NCBI GenBank assembly: GCA_037501455.1
Contig: CM074860.1
Coordinates: 54,570,501 to 54,634,500 of the forward strand
DNA: 64,000 bases
Reading direction: 5' to 3'
Source of the DNA: Lantana camara
Lineage: Eukaryota > Streptophyta > Magnoliopsida > Lamiales > Verbenaceae
The notes beneath the pieces are model-generated. The model ran no database searches. It was not told the origin of the DNA and saw only the letters and a program-made list of their open reading frames with translations. Both the position numbers and the translations under genes were made by a program. Below, one piece after another: positions 11,404 through 23,172 of this stretch (its first letter is position 1; every line of letters begins with the position of its first letter).

Positions 11404-12477
11404 ATGCTACCAAGAAGAGCACCACGTAATCGCGTACCACCATCGCCACCCCAAAGAGAAGTCACGCCACAATGGGATCTTACACCGCCAAGGGATGTTA
11501 CGCCACCACCTCCTAGAAGGGAGGAAGTTCCAGATTTAGCTGATGTGTTGCGACAATTCGTGAGGGCTTGCAATTCTCCTAATGGGAAAACACTAGAAAA
11601 GTTTCTAAGAATGAACCCGCCTAAGTTTTATGGCGAACCCAAGGACTTGAAGGCTGAAAATTGGTTAACTAGTCTCGAAAAGATCTTTGAAGCTATGGAT
11701 ATCAACCCTGAAGATCGTGAACGAGTTCAGTATGCTGCATTTCTGATGGAAGGAGCGGCGTTTAACTGGTGGAGGCATACTCAACACATGTGGACAGAGA
11801 ACAACGTTGATGGAAACTGGACTGAGTTTGTGAAGGAGTTTCGGCAGAAATACACTCCTCAGGTAACACGTGATGCAAGAGAAGCTGAATTTATGAATTT
11901 GGTCCAAGGATCTAAGAACGTGATGGAGTATGAAGCTAAGTTTGTTAGGCTGATCAAGTATGTACCCCACATTCTGAGTGATGAACGTCATAAGACTAAA
12001 AGGTTCATTGATGGTCTGAAACCTGAGCTCCGTTGGGCACTAGCTTCTTTGGATGACGAGACCTACACTAGAGCAGTTGATAGAGCATTGAAGGTCGAGG
12101 CAACCCATAAGGATATCCGGATGACCGTTAGTCGTCAAGAGCCTTCTAGCCCTAAGACTTTTCAAGGAACAAAGCGACCTGCCGGATCCTCCTTTCAAGG
12201 AACCGGGAAGAAACCAATGATGGCACCGCAACAACAACAAAGGGCACCCCAACAGTATGAAACAACTCAGCCTACTCAAGAGGAGATAGTCTGTGACTAC
12301 TGTAGCCGTAAAGGACACACTGCGGAAAATTGTCGTAAGAAGAATGGTCAGTGTTATTGGTGTGGTTCCCCTGAGCATATACGGGAAAATTATCCTACCA
12401 GGATTAAAAGATTTGGGGTTCAAGACAAGGGTAAAGCGGTGGTGGGTACGACGAGCACACCAGTGGTTAAAGGCTGA
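11404..12477 (+). pseudogene. gag: Gag of composite 1, unit 2, cut short by a nonsense codon (357 aa)
   Basis: This is the second copy of the same Gag. It starts MLPRRAP instead of MPPRRAP and has the same capsid region and glutamine-rich linker. It ends early at TGA (12475-12477), where unit 1 reads AGA, so the protease start is lost from the frame. The knuckles are damaged in the reverse pattern to unit 1: the first is intact (CDYC...HTAENC), while the second ends ENY in place of EHC. Beyond the stop the homologous sequence continues. The other differences from unit 1 are scattered substitutions, as expected of a duplicate that drifted after copying. Confidence 0.8.
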
Positions 12478-13493
12478 GCATATGTAATGGATGGTAATGA
12501 GGAGGTTGATCCTTCGTCTGATGTGAAAGGTACTGTGCACATTCTTAACACGCCAGTTAAGGTCTTATATGACCCTGGTGCTATGCATTTATTAATTGCA
12601 TCTAATTTATGTGCGCAATTATAATTTCCACTTGAATAATTGTCATATGAAATTTGAAGTAAGTTCTCTTTTGGGGACTTACCTCGTTACGGATCAAGTA
12701 TATAAATGTTGCCCTATATGCATTGGTAATCGCTACTACCCATCAAATCTCATTGAGTTGCCTATGACGAGATATGGAATTATCCTTGGAATGGATTGGT
12801 TGTTTAAGTACCATGTTAATCTGGATTGTTACAAGAAGGAAGTCATCTTGGAAGAGTTGAGAAAACAATTGGACGACATTTTGGTGTTCTTAAAGACACC
12901 AGAGGAGCACGCCGAGCATATCCGAATTGTGCAGAGCACTTTGCTGGATCACAAGCTAAATGCCAAGTTCAGCAAATGCGAGTTTTGGCTAGAAAGAGTT
13001 ACATTTCTCGGACACATCATTTTCAGAACCGGAGTTAAAGTAGATCCATCAAAGTCGAAGCAGTGATGGAGTGAAAGACACCGAAGAAATGGTTTACTCG
13101 AATTGAGAAAAGTGGTAAATTAAACCCAAGATATGTTGGATCCTTCCAGATAATGGAACGAGTTGGAGAACCTACTTATAGATTGGATTTACCTACAAGT
13201 CATACAACGATCCACAATGTATCCTATATATCTCAGATTCGCGAGTGGTTTTGGATGAAAAAGAGATAGTACCAGTGGAAGAATTACCGACAGAACCAAA
13301 CTTGACTTATATGTTGAAACCGGTAAAAGATTTCAGAAAGAAAGTGTCAGAAGTTAAGGAATAGGAAGATTCCTTTGGTAAAAGTCCTTTGGAAGGGACA
13401 TGGTACAAAAGAGGCAATGTGGGAAACAGAGGATAAGATGCAGAAACATTACCCCGAACTGTTTGCAGAAGAATCTGAGGACAGATTCTCTTT
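12478..13493 (+). pseudogene. pol: Pol remnants of unit 2
   Basis: The order and deletion junctions match unit 1: lost protease start, protease tail GIILGMDWL (about 12770-12860), RT piece from LDDILVF to FLGHII (about 12870-13065), then integrase C-terminus (about 13075-13498). A frame of 156 codons joins the protease tail to the RT piece without a stop, because one stop present in unit 1 is absent here. RNase H and the integrase core are missing. Confidence 0.78.
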
Positions 13494-13502
13494 AAGGAGG
13501 GG
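13494..13502 (+). other. Polypurine tract, unit 2
   Basis: AAGGAGGGG lies 4 bp before the LTR start at 13507. Confidence 0.8.
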
Positions 13503-14579
13503 TGATTGTAACAGCCCAAAACAGGGCCTGGATGAAAACGGTAAACTAAGGGCAATGGTAAAGCGTTTATAGACCGTGATCCAACTTTATAAACCTTCAT
13601 GCATTGCATTCTTACATGAACTTTGTGCTTATATGTGATCTGACATGTTTTAAGGGGGAATTCTTGACCTTCGATACAATTTACCATTCATTTTCCAAGC
13701 CTATATTACCCAATGCTTCAATGGAACCCTAGAGGTTCTTATCACATGTTTTCCTATCCTTTGAACTTGTTTTCCAAGCTCCGGAAACCTCTCTTGAACC
13801 ATAAGGGCATTTTGGGAACTTACCGACCAAAGTTACTATTCATCTAAAAATGAGCTTTTGATTCTGATATCTTTCCTACCCAAGTTTACAGTCAAATCGA
13901 TCCTTGAGTCGAAACGAGTCTATTGAAATCATTCTTGACTTGAAAATCTATTCCGAGCTTTGTTTTATTTGAAAAGGTTTATGAAAAACCCTAATTCCCT
14001 ATTCCTTCTACGAACGGTTTTCATTCGGAAAATGTTTTCTCTTCGGATTTGCATTTCTCGAGCTATTTCAAGATTTTTAAAATGTTTTATAACTCTTGAT
14101 TCAAACCCTAGCTCGAAATTTTGAAGCGTACACTTGTACGTAAGAATTCACTATTCATTCTACGTTTTCAACTTTTTAACGGTAAAACATTTTATAGTCG
14201 ATATTGGATTCAAAACGCTTCTCCATTTATTTCTTGAATTTTGGAAATAATCCGGACTCGAAAATCATTCTCAAAGTCATTTTTCACTCATGTCGAGTTT
14301 CGAGCTCAAAACTTTTATTCATTAAAACTAATGTATCTTTCAAACGGTAAATCCGATTTCGACGAATGAATATGCGTTTCGAAGCTAATTTTTGGCCAGA
14401 AGGAATGGTTATACTTCCAGACACTCACCTTCACGTTTTGGCAGTGAAAATACCGAAATACCCCCCAGCAGTCCCATTTTAGCTTCAAGAACAAAGTTAG
14501 CTTCCAAGAGAAGTTTTACCATTTTGCTCTCCTACCCTTCCTTACATTTTATTTCCAAGGTGAGGGGCTTCCCAACACC

Positions 14580-14587
14580 TATAAATA
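14580..14587 (+). promoter_or_regulatory. Putative LTR TATA box (LTR 3)
   Basis: TATAAATA lies 1073 bp into the LTR. A read-through transcript from here would run into the gypsy2 fragment. Confidence 0.5.
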
Positions 14588-15400
14588 CCCCCCTCATGCC
14601 ATTTGAATCCTTGCTCATATGTTGTGTTAACAACTCCCTTTCTTCCTCCCTCTCTCCCCCTCTTGCCGTGAGGCACTCCCCCCCTTTGCTAGGTTAGTTG
14701 TTTTTATTTTATGTTATGTTTTTATGTTATGTTCTAGTTTAGTTTATGTTTTTATGTTATGGTATGTTTATATTATGTTTAGGTTGGGTCTTAGGGTCTT
14801 CCCTAAGCCATATAGGATTTTATTTTATGCAATTATTATATAGTATTTATGATATGTTTGTTAGTAGTGAATTATGATTTAATTGTTTAGTAGATGCTAT
14901 AAAATGTTATGAATTGCTTTAGTATATGGTATGATCATGTTATGGAGCTATTATGTGATGATAATTGATGCATGATTATGATATTTAATTTATGTTCAAG
15001 CATGTTATGCAATGGAATAGTAACCTATGATCAATTATATCATAACTTGTTACATGTTACTATATGGTCTCAATTGATGAATGCTACATGATTAATGGTC
15101 TTGATATGCTATGACTTATGTCTATGATATGTTATTACATTGTTACAATGTTACATGACTCATATGTTATGACTTGAGCTTATGATATGATGTGGATTAA
15201 TGGAATAGTACTTGATCACATGTTATACACTTTGATAGTGTCACATGTTACAACCTAAGATAGAATAGTGTTTCATAACTTGATGTTATGCTTTAATTAG
15301 ACCTCTTAACCATAGGTTATGCCTTTAACCTAGATCACACTTGCTTATAATAACATGAACTTGAAACTATAGGTTATAATCAAGACCATAATTGAATTAG

Positions 15401-15572
15401 GGTGTGTGTGTGTGTGCATGCCGTGCGTGTGTTCGTGTGTGTGCATGAGTGTGTGTTTAGTGTGTGGGTTTGACCCGACCCTTTGACCCGACAAGTGAAT
15501 AGTAACCTGTGAATAGTAATTCGTGAATAGTAATCTAGAATAGTAACTATGAATAGTACTTTTGAATAGTAA
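15401..15572 (+). repeat. TG microsatellite and GAATAGTAA array (LTR 3)
   Basis: Same block as in LTRs 1 and 2. Confidence 0.85.
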
Positions 15573-16131
15573 ATGTGAATTAAAACTTGTGCTTTCTTAA
15601 TAGACATTTGCACTCAGGGTTTCAAATCCGGGGTCTAAAATATCTTTTCAAAATGTGTTTTCTTTTGAGGACTTGTTTCATAACCTTAAGGTTTACGTTT
15701 AGGATTCATAATTTGATTAATTCCTAATCGATTATAGTAAGATCATAGTCCCACGTTAATGATAACTCACTTTAAGGATTCCTTTGTGTGTTATCCTTCT
15801 CTACTACCTTAAATGGTATTACTCTCTTGTCATTACATGTTCTGTACTTGTTTTATATGTTTATGTGCATCGTGATAGAAGTGTGTCTTAGCTCACCTTA
15901 GTACACACTTACAGGAGTTAAGGTTGAGCACTGGAATCCCCAGGGCACTGCATAATCTATCCTACCTACTGTTATTAATAGGTGAGGTTATAAATGTTTT
16001 CAACTGGAACCATGAATACTTAATGATTCAATCGTTTTGAAACTCTAAGCCTAGTGCTTTACATTCTTGTTTTGAAATATCCATTATAAGGGATGATTCT
16101 TCAAAGAACACAGACCTATCCATATTCATTG

Positions 16132-16318
16132 ATCAATGGTTCATGTTTTCAAAGTACAACATCAATGGTTCATGTTTTCAAAGTAATGCATCAATGGTTC
16201 ATGTTTTCCAAGTACAACATCAATGGTTCATGTTTTCAAACTAGTGCATCAATGGTTCAATGTTTTCAAAGTATTGCATCAATGGTTCAATGGTTCAATG
16301 CATATGTTCAATGGTTCA
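16132..16318 (+). repeat. ATCAATGG minisatellite (LTR 3)
   Basis: Same units as in LTR 1, and a better match to LTR 1 than to LTR 2. Confidence 0.85.
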
Positions 16319-17496
16319 TACATTCGGATTTATTCTGGATGTCATCAATGGTGCAAGCAATCAATGGTTAATGGTATGGGCCCGGCGGTTATGTGTAGAG
16401 GTGATGCTCGGGAGGTGAACGCCAACGACATCACTAATACCGGCCGCCACACTAGGCGATTGATACCGACTTTAATCAGGAGGTTTGGTTAAGTCAGGAC
16501 AATTGTCGGGAATGGACCGCAAATCTATTCCCAAATCAATGATTAATGGTCACCTAGGGGTCGCTCCCCGAAGTGAAACTTGGTGGAGGATGGTGCATGT
16601 GTGTATGTATTAGGGTGTTGTTGATCTCGGTCCAACACCCTATTAATGGTCATGTTTTCTGGAGTAAGGATGGAGAAGCCTAGCTTGCGGGCATCAATGT
16701 TTTCATAAAGTTGGTTCATATCTTGCAAAGTTGTTCCCTACCCTTATCCCGTTTTATGAAAATCATATGAACGAAATCATAGCATATGTGTGCGCGTGTG
16801 ACAGCATTCATGAAAGTGTTTTGAAAACTCTCATTACTTATATCATTGCATCAAAGGGTTTTATCACTTGAACTTATTCTTAAGTTCTTCATTAAAGCTT
16901 TGCATTAAAGGTTTTACCTTATGAACTTCACTTCAAACGTTTACTTTAAGTACTTTCTTTTAAAGATATCCCTCACTTAGTCACTTTGACTAATACCTCT
17001 ACCTGTTTTCTGGCCTCATGGTTTCAGGTCTTGCAGCCGCAGTCTAGAGGTATCTTGAAGCTCTAGAGTGTTCATTTTGTTTGAGTCAGGACTTTACTTT
17101 ATTAATCTATTTTGTGTCCTGCATATGTTATATGGCTGCATTGATACTTTACCTTATGCTTTTGTATCAATCCTTCTGCTACTTGGATACTGCTGTAATT
17201 GCTATCTTATGCTCCTGTGACAATGTTCAATTGATACAGTAATGTTAATAGTCTCTTCTGCTTAACGATCAGTAATTGCTTGTTTATATGCCATCACGTA
17301 CATGTTTTGAAAAGTTTTAAAATACTCTGATTTTTCGCTGCATAAGCCTCATAGTTAAACACTATTATTGTTAATCGTTAATGGATATGCCGTTCGCTGG
17401 GGTATTTCTTGAGTGATGGCTCACACCATTACTTAAGGGGTGCTTCAGTGCGGGGGTTGGGGCGCTGCTCTCTACCAGCAAAGTGGGGGCGCTACA

Positions 17497-18088
17497 GAGA
17501 TGGACTAAAGATGGAAAGCTCGAAAGGGCTAAGAAACCTAAGGAGATTCAGGACACCATTGAGAGGGTGAAAGTGATTAGACAGAGGTTGAAAGCGGCAC
17601 AAGACTGGCAGAGAAGCTATGCAGATAAGAGAAGACGACCCTTAGAGTTTGAGAAAGGAGATAAGGTCTTTCTAAAGGCATCTCCTAGAAAAGGGTATGC
17701 TCGGATTGGTAAAGGCGTGAAGCTTAACCCTCGCTACTTAGGCCCCTTTGAGATCCTTGATCGAGTTGGGGAAGTAGCCTACAGACTTGATTTACCACCG
17801 AGTTTGACCGGGATTCATAATGTGTTTCATGTCTCGCAGCTTCGGAAACATTATCCCGATGAGTCTTCTATTCTCCCAGTTGAGAAAGTCCAGTTGGAGC
17901 CGGATTTGACCTTCAAGAAGAATCCAGTTCAGGTGTTGGATAGGAAGATGCAAGAGTTGAGAAATAGGCAGATCCCTCTTGTAAAGGTCTTGTGGCGTGA
18001 CCAAGAATCCTAGGAAGCCACTTGGGAGACTGAGGATAAGATGAAACAGTTGTATCCGGAATTTTTCAAGACCTCGTCTTGGACCTGA
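17497..18088 (+). pseudogene. pol: gypsy2 integrase C-terminal fragment
   Basis: This is the 3' end of a Ty3/gypsy polyprotein; everything upstream is cut off by composite 1. The frame shows the conserved post-core stretch with SYADKRRRPLEFEKGDKVFL and ASPRKGYARIGKGVKLNPRY, then YRLDLPPSLTGIHNVFHVSQ, then a chromodomain-like tail (QELRNRQIPLVKVLW...EATWETEDKM). An in-frame TAG at 18011-18013 precedes the tail, and the natural stop is TGA at 18086-18088. This arrangement is typical of the plant chromovirus branch (Del/Tekay-like), and gypsy3 in this window is a close relative. The rest of gypsy2, if composite 1 is a nested insertion, should lie left of the window. Confidence 0.85.
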
Positions 18089-18102
18089 GGACAGGTCCTT
18101 TT

Positions 18103-18114
18103 GAAGGGGGAAGG
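18103..18114 (+). other. gypsy2 polypurine tract
   Basis: GAAGGGGGAAGG lies 2 bp before the LTR start TGTAAAATCCC. Confidence 0.8.
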
Positions 18115-18116
18115 TT

Positions 18117-21100
18117 TGTAAAATCCCGACTGATCAGACTTTTCAGGTAACCTATTATGTGAGTTATTTAATTATTTCTTTAAGTGATTATGTGATATTT
18201 AATTGTTAACGTGGATTAATTGAAGTTATTTGAACTTAATTGCCTTGGTATGAATTTGTTTAACTTGAACGGTGAACTTTCCTTCACTTTATATTTTGCT
18301 CGTTTTGGATCCGTATTTAATTCTGATTTTCGTGAATTTGTGATATGTGATAATTATATACTTTATGGACTCGATTATGTGCTCGTTATACGTTTTGGTA
18401 TTTGTTTGGTTGTCTTTTTGGGACCTAAAAGAGGCTAAAGAGCATTTAGCGCACCTTGGGTTCCGGGATGCGTATTTTGAGCTCGGGAATTCGGATTCGA
18501 ATTCCGTCACCTGCATTGAGCTTGTTTCGACGATTCGGGTTCGATGGGACAAGCCTCATATTTTTCTAAGTTCATTAAGACCTTCGTATTTCATCCGTAA
18601 CGAGCCTCTTACGCTTGGAAACTACCTCTTGACCTTTTATGAGTTGGTGGGCCCCATTTGAACCTTAACTAAGCCTTAACCATGATTTATACTTGAGTTA
18701 ACACACCCATTTCAGCCCCTTTAGCCCCATAACCGATCAATTTCTCCCTCCCCACACCAAAAACGATCAGCAAGAAGGAAGAGAAAGAAACCCTTTTGTC
18801 CAACTTTGTGATTTTGAGCTCAAATCTTCATAAAAGCTTCTCCAACTTGAAAGGTAACTTCATGGTTGTCATCTTCACTCTCTCTTCTCTCTTTTATGTG
18901 ATCTTGAGCTCTTCTCCTTGGTTGATTTATGAAATATGGCAAGCATGTGAATAGTGGTAGTTGGAAGAATTTGTTGATTCTTGCTTCCATTCTTGTTCCT
19001 TTGAGTTATGGTGGTGATTTATTGCTTATATGACATGATTCTTGCCATTTATTGCTTCTCCTCTTTTGGTTGTTGAGAGATGATCATTTGCCATTAATGA
19101 AGCTTGAGCCTTGATGATATACTTGATGCATTTCTTTCCCCTTTTCTTGCCTTGATTGCTTGCATTTTTTGGAGCTGAATTTGTGGCTACTTGTTGGGCA
19201 TGAAACCTTATTGAATTGATGTTATTTTGAGGTATGTTATGTGTATTTGAAAAGGCATAAGAGTCTCCTTGAAGCCCCAACCGAAATGCCCTGTTTTTGC
19301 TTCCATTTTCGGTCCTTTTTTGCCAAAATTTTTGCAGGCCGAAGGCCTGACACGGCCGCATCAAGTTTCAAAGGAAAATGGACACGGCCATGTTGAGCTC
19401 TCGGCATTGTTTTTTTCTGAATTTTTCCGCCTGACACGGCCACGTTAGTTTACAAAGAAAAATGGACACGGCCGTGTCAAGCTCTCGGAAATGTTTTTTT
19501 TCGAATTTATTTGCCTGACACGGCCGTGTCCGTTTCCCTTTGTTTTCTGACACGGCCGTGTCCAGTAGGGTGCATCCGAGGAGATTTCTTTCTCCTTTTT
19601 GTTGCTTCTCGTTGATTCTTCTTGTCCCGATTTTGATGGGTATGCATGATTAACTTGTTATATTATGTGTTAAGTCTTATGTTATGAATTTGTGCATTGA
19701 TTTATGTCCTCGTTTATGATATATGCTCTTATATGAATTATTTGCTCGTAAATGGCCTTAATGTGAACTCATCTCATATCATTTGCATCATAAGCATACA
19801 TATTCATGTACCGAGCGTCAATGTGGTTCATATTGAGTCTAAGAGAGTTCCTTATTGTTTGTCTTGTTCAGAGAACCTTCCTGTTGAGAACGAGCTTGCT
19901 CCGTAGGTGTCCGGTTTCCCCGTTTTGATCACCACTACGTCCGTTGATAAGGTGAGGTTTTTGTTCTTTTAGTTACGCGACCTATAACCCTATATGATTT
20001 GAAGCCTCGCATGCAAATACGTATAATATATGGTAAATATATGTTTAATACATATGTTGCGGGATTGTTCCCTTTGTAATAAGAATTGGAAAACGTTTTG
20101 TATAAGTATATAAGCTATTTTGCCTTTGTTTGAAAAGTTTAGCTTTATGCAAGTGTGTGTGTGTAAGCGAGATGTAGCTTTGAAAGATAAGCTTTGCACT
20201 AAGTTTGTGTGACTTTCGTGATATGTTTGGGCCCCGGAGTGTGGTATGGTAATCTCGGGACGACCGAGGGGTCGCTCAGCTCTTCCATCAACACCTCCAT
20301 TTGAGAGTCTCACCCAGCCTTAGGAGGTTGAGGAAGGGTGTTTCTCGTGAGCGGGCGGAGGCAACCGCCGAAGGTTTCAAGGTAGTAATTAAACTTTGTC
20401 TCATCTGTGTATGTGGATAGTTAGGGCCGATCAACCCTTCTATCAACCGGTGTTGGGGATGGATTCCGATTTGTTTTGTTTTGCTTTGATTTTCGTATAT
20501 GGAAGTTGGGATGTGTGACTTGTACTCGGCGAGTTGATTTAGCTTTGTATGGTCTATGAAACGAGAGTGGATTTCTAAGTACTTAAAATTTGGCATTTGC
20601 TCCTTTTGCCTTTCCTTTAACCTATGTATATCAATATCACGGGAATCATTTTGGCTTGCAAAAACTACTCTCGGATCAAGGATCTCTTCGTTTTGTTTAA
20701 ATGCTTCGCTCTATATACGTATCGGGTACGTGAGTTAGCCCCCTCACTAGTCGCTAGGACTAACCCTCGTTGTTGTTTTCCCCATTTTTCCTTTCTTTTG
20801 CGTTGCAGGTTCTTCCGAGTCAAGCTAGGCGGCAAGTGTCTTTTGGAGTTTACTTGTGGTTTAGCTTGAGTCTTCATGCATGCGTAGTGGTTTTCCTTCC
20901 TTCGCTTTATCTATTTTGGATTATGTATTCTGAATACACTTATGCTAATTTTGGCCGTGATGGCATTGTATATTTTGTATATATGCTAGCATGATAGTTG
21001 GAATACTTGACCCTACTCCCATTTTGATTATATATATATGTGATGATCTTGGGATATATGTTTAGTTCATGAACTGTTTTAATTGCTTCCGCTACTCTGA

Positions 21101-21265
21101 TTTTTAATTTGCGCTGTTTCTGAGGGTCTAGGCCGCCTAGCGAGAGTGTGTGTTTGTGTGTCTCCCGTTCACTACGGTTTGATACGGGTGTGAACATTCT
21201 ATTTCGTTACTCGTGTTAGACCTTAGTGCGGGGGATGTGGCACCCGTAGCTCCGGGGGTGTTACA
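18117..21265 (+). repeat. gypsy2 3' LTR (3149 bp)
   Basis: It begins TGTAAAATCCCGAC just after the polypurine tract and ends GGGGGTGTTACA. The internal landmarks are six GACACGGCCGTGTC-like palindromes (19349-19562), a GC-rich block near 20228-20360 beginning GGGCCCCGGAG, and an end module containing AGTGCGGGGGATGTGG, related to the ends of the other gypsy LTRs here. It contains no supported gene. The next five bases, CAATG (21266-21270), are the predicted TSD, whose partner lies left of the window. Confidence 0.88.
19349..19562 (+). repeat. Six palindromes GACACGGCCGTGTC in the gypsy2 LTR
   Basis: Palindromes start at 19349, 19381, 19434, 19466, 19517 and 19549. Three are perfect 14-bp palindromes (19466, 19517, 19549) and three are diverged (GACACGGCCGCATC, GACACGGCCATGTT, GACACGGCCACGTT). 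The starts alternate 32 and about 52 bp apart, so the array is a higher-order repeat of palindrome pairs separated by T-rich spacers. Confidence 0.9.
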
Positions 21266-21287
21266 CAATGGGAGGAGACACACAATA

Positions 21288-21420
21288 AGAGAACCCCGTC
21301 TCTCAACAAGCAACGAGAGAACCCTGTCTCTCTACAAGCAACGAGAGAACCCCGTCCCTCAACAAGCAATGAGAGAACCCCGTCTCTCAACAAACAACGA
21401 GAGAACCCCGTCTCTCATCC
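21288..21420 (-). repeat. 28-bp minisatellite with GAGA...TCTC hairpin units
   Basis: Four and a half units of AGAGAACCCCGTCTCTCAAC plus eight variable bases, period 28. Each unit contains an inverted repeat (GAGA-GAACCCCG-TCTC) able to form a small hairpin. A 30-bp version lies in both Y internal regions. Confidence 0.85.
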
Positions 21421-22078
21421 TAAGTTCGAAGGAATCCAGCATCCCTCAAACATCTAAGTTTGAAAGAGTTAACATCTCACAAACTCCTAAATTCGGGAGG
21501 ATGTAACATTCCCAAATGACTAAAACCGAGGGGACCCAACATCCCTCGAACACAAAAGAGGGGGAACCCTACAACACCCGAGCACAAAAGCATACACACA
21601 ACTACTCGGAACCAAAACATGCAAAGCACAAACAAGACACATGATAAGGGACCGTTGTACGGTTGAGTCATTCTCCATCGGTGACGTAAAGGCTTCGTCA
21701 CATCAAAGGCGTCCCTCATAGCTCACCGTAACAAAGTGCACAAAATCGAGCATGTACAACATCTAAGGTTACAAAAGTCACAAGAATTGACTCATACTTA
21801 CATCATACAAGTTCACCAAAGTATCCAAGATCATGCGATTCGGTTACTAACTTCGTACCTAGTGGTAGCATGCATAGAAAGGTCATTTGATTCAATTTCC
21901 AAGCTCAAGTCTTGTATTAACATGCATAGATAAAGTCAATTTGAGCATTTAACGTACATGAAGTTGTAAGTATCTAAACATACCAATTACAAGTCGTACT
22001 TTAACGATTGATTCAAGTAGTACTAATCAAGATGTCGTAATCTTAGTCATGTATAAGTCTATGCAGCGCTTAAGTATA

Positions 22079-22083
22079 CGTAC
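22079..22083. repeat. Target-site duplication CGTAC, left copy
   Basis: CGTAC directly precedes the solo LTR and is repeated directly after it. Confidence 0.85.
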
Positions 22084-23164
22084 TGTAACAGCCCAAAACA
22101 GGGCCTGAATGAAAACAGTAAGTTAAGGCAGTGGTAAACCGTTTATAGACCGTGATCCAACTTTTTGAATCATCATGCATTGCATTCTTACATGAACTTT
22201 GTGCTCGTATATGATCTGACATGCTTTAAGGGGGAATTCTTCACCTTTGATACAGTTTACTATTCATAACCCGAGCCTACTCTGTTCATATTGCTACTCG
22301 AACCCTAGAGGTTCATCACACATGTTTCCCAATTGTTTGAACTTATTTCCTGAGCTCAGAAAGTCTTTCTTGAGCCATAAGGTTATTTTTGGAACTTACC
22401 GACCAAAGTTACTATTCATCAGAAAATGAGCTTTTGATTTTGATACCTTTTCCTGCCCAAGTTACAGTCGAATTGATCCTTGAGTCGAGACGAGTCTTTT
22501 GATATTATTCTTGGCTTCGAAATCCATTCCGGAACTTTGTTTTATTGAAAACGTTTTCGAAAACCCTAGTTTACTATTCCTTTTTCGAACGGTTTTCATT
22601 CGGAAAATGTTTTCTCTCTGGATTTACACTACTTGAGCTATTTCAAGATTTTTGAGATGTTCTATAACTCTTGATTCAAACCCTAGCTTGAAAATTTGAA
22701 GCGTACGTTCGTACGTGAGAATTCACTATTCACTCTACGTTTTCAACTTTTTAACGGTAAAACGTTTTATAGTCGATTTTGGACTCAAAACGCTTCTCGA
22801 TTTATTTCTTGAATTTTGGAAGCAATCCGGACTTGAAAATCATTTTAGAAAGTCGTTTTTCACTCATGTCGAGTTTCGAGCTCAAAACTTTTATTCACTA
22901 AAACTAATGTATCTTTCAAACGGTAAATCCGATTTCGATGAATGAATATGCGTTTCGAAGCTAATTTTCTTGCCGTCAGGATGGTTATACTTCCAGCCAC
23001 TTATCCTCGAGCCTTGGGGGATGAAATTATAGAAATACCCCCAGCAGCCCATTTTTACCTTCTTAATCCCGAAAGCTTCTAGAAGATACAAGTGGATGAA
23101 CTCTTGTTTTGCTCTCCTACCCTTAAGCCATCTCTAATTGCAAGGTGAGGGGCTTCTTCACACC

Positions 23165-23172
23165 TATATATA
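23165..23172 (+). promoter_or_regulatory. Putative TATA box of the solo LTR
   Basis: TATATATA lies in the context cacctatatatacccctc, at the position of the TATAAATA in the composite-1 LTRs, 1081 bp from the LTR start. Confidence 0.5.

Larger units (their letters stand above)
1..17496 (+). mobile_element. Composite 1: three-LTR array of a non-autonomous gag-only gypsy family
   Basis: Two nearly identical units of about 7.07 kb are followed by a third LTR, giving LTR(partial)-internal-LTR-internal-LTR. The boundaries are seen directly: each LTR begins TGTAACAGCCC after a purine tract and ends GGGGGCGCTACA just before a TGGTATCATAGC primer site. Adjacent units share one LTR and no target duplication separates them, so this is not two independent insertions side by side. 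The internal regions keep gag but lack most of pol, which fits the class described in plants as terminal-repeat elements with a gag domain. The left end lies outside the window. The right end abuts gypsy2 integrase sequence at 17497, so the composite probably inserted into gypsy2; its expected TSD would then be the five bases GAGAT at 17497-17501. Confidence 0.85.
13507..17496 (+). repeat. Right LTR of composite 1 (3990 bp)
   Basis: This complete LTR runs from TGTAACAGCCC to GGGGGCGCTACA. It carries more private substitutions than the other two, for example near 14188, 14270 and 17290-17350. Downstream it is not followed by a primer site but by gypsy2 integrase sequence, which marks the outer edge of the composite. 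Confidence 0.92.
21266..22083 (-). mobile_element. Element Z, 3'-side fragment between gypsy2 and the solo LTR
   Basis: This stretch resembles minus-strand retroelement sequence seen again in composite 2: the GAGAGAACCCCGTCTCTC arrays, the AATCCAGCATCCCTC blocks, and near its right end sequence similar to the middle of the Y LTRs (about 47080-47203). It continues at 26227 after the solo LTR. I see no coding frame of note. Its exact role in Z (internal or LTR) is uncertain. Confidence 0.55.

Noticed and set aside
1..17496. Composite 1 as a pure assembly duplication
   Set aside because: The units differ by many substitutions, a 13-bp indel and a nonsense codon, and the third LTR has its own variants. 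A copying artefact is unlikely, though unit number still needs reads.
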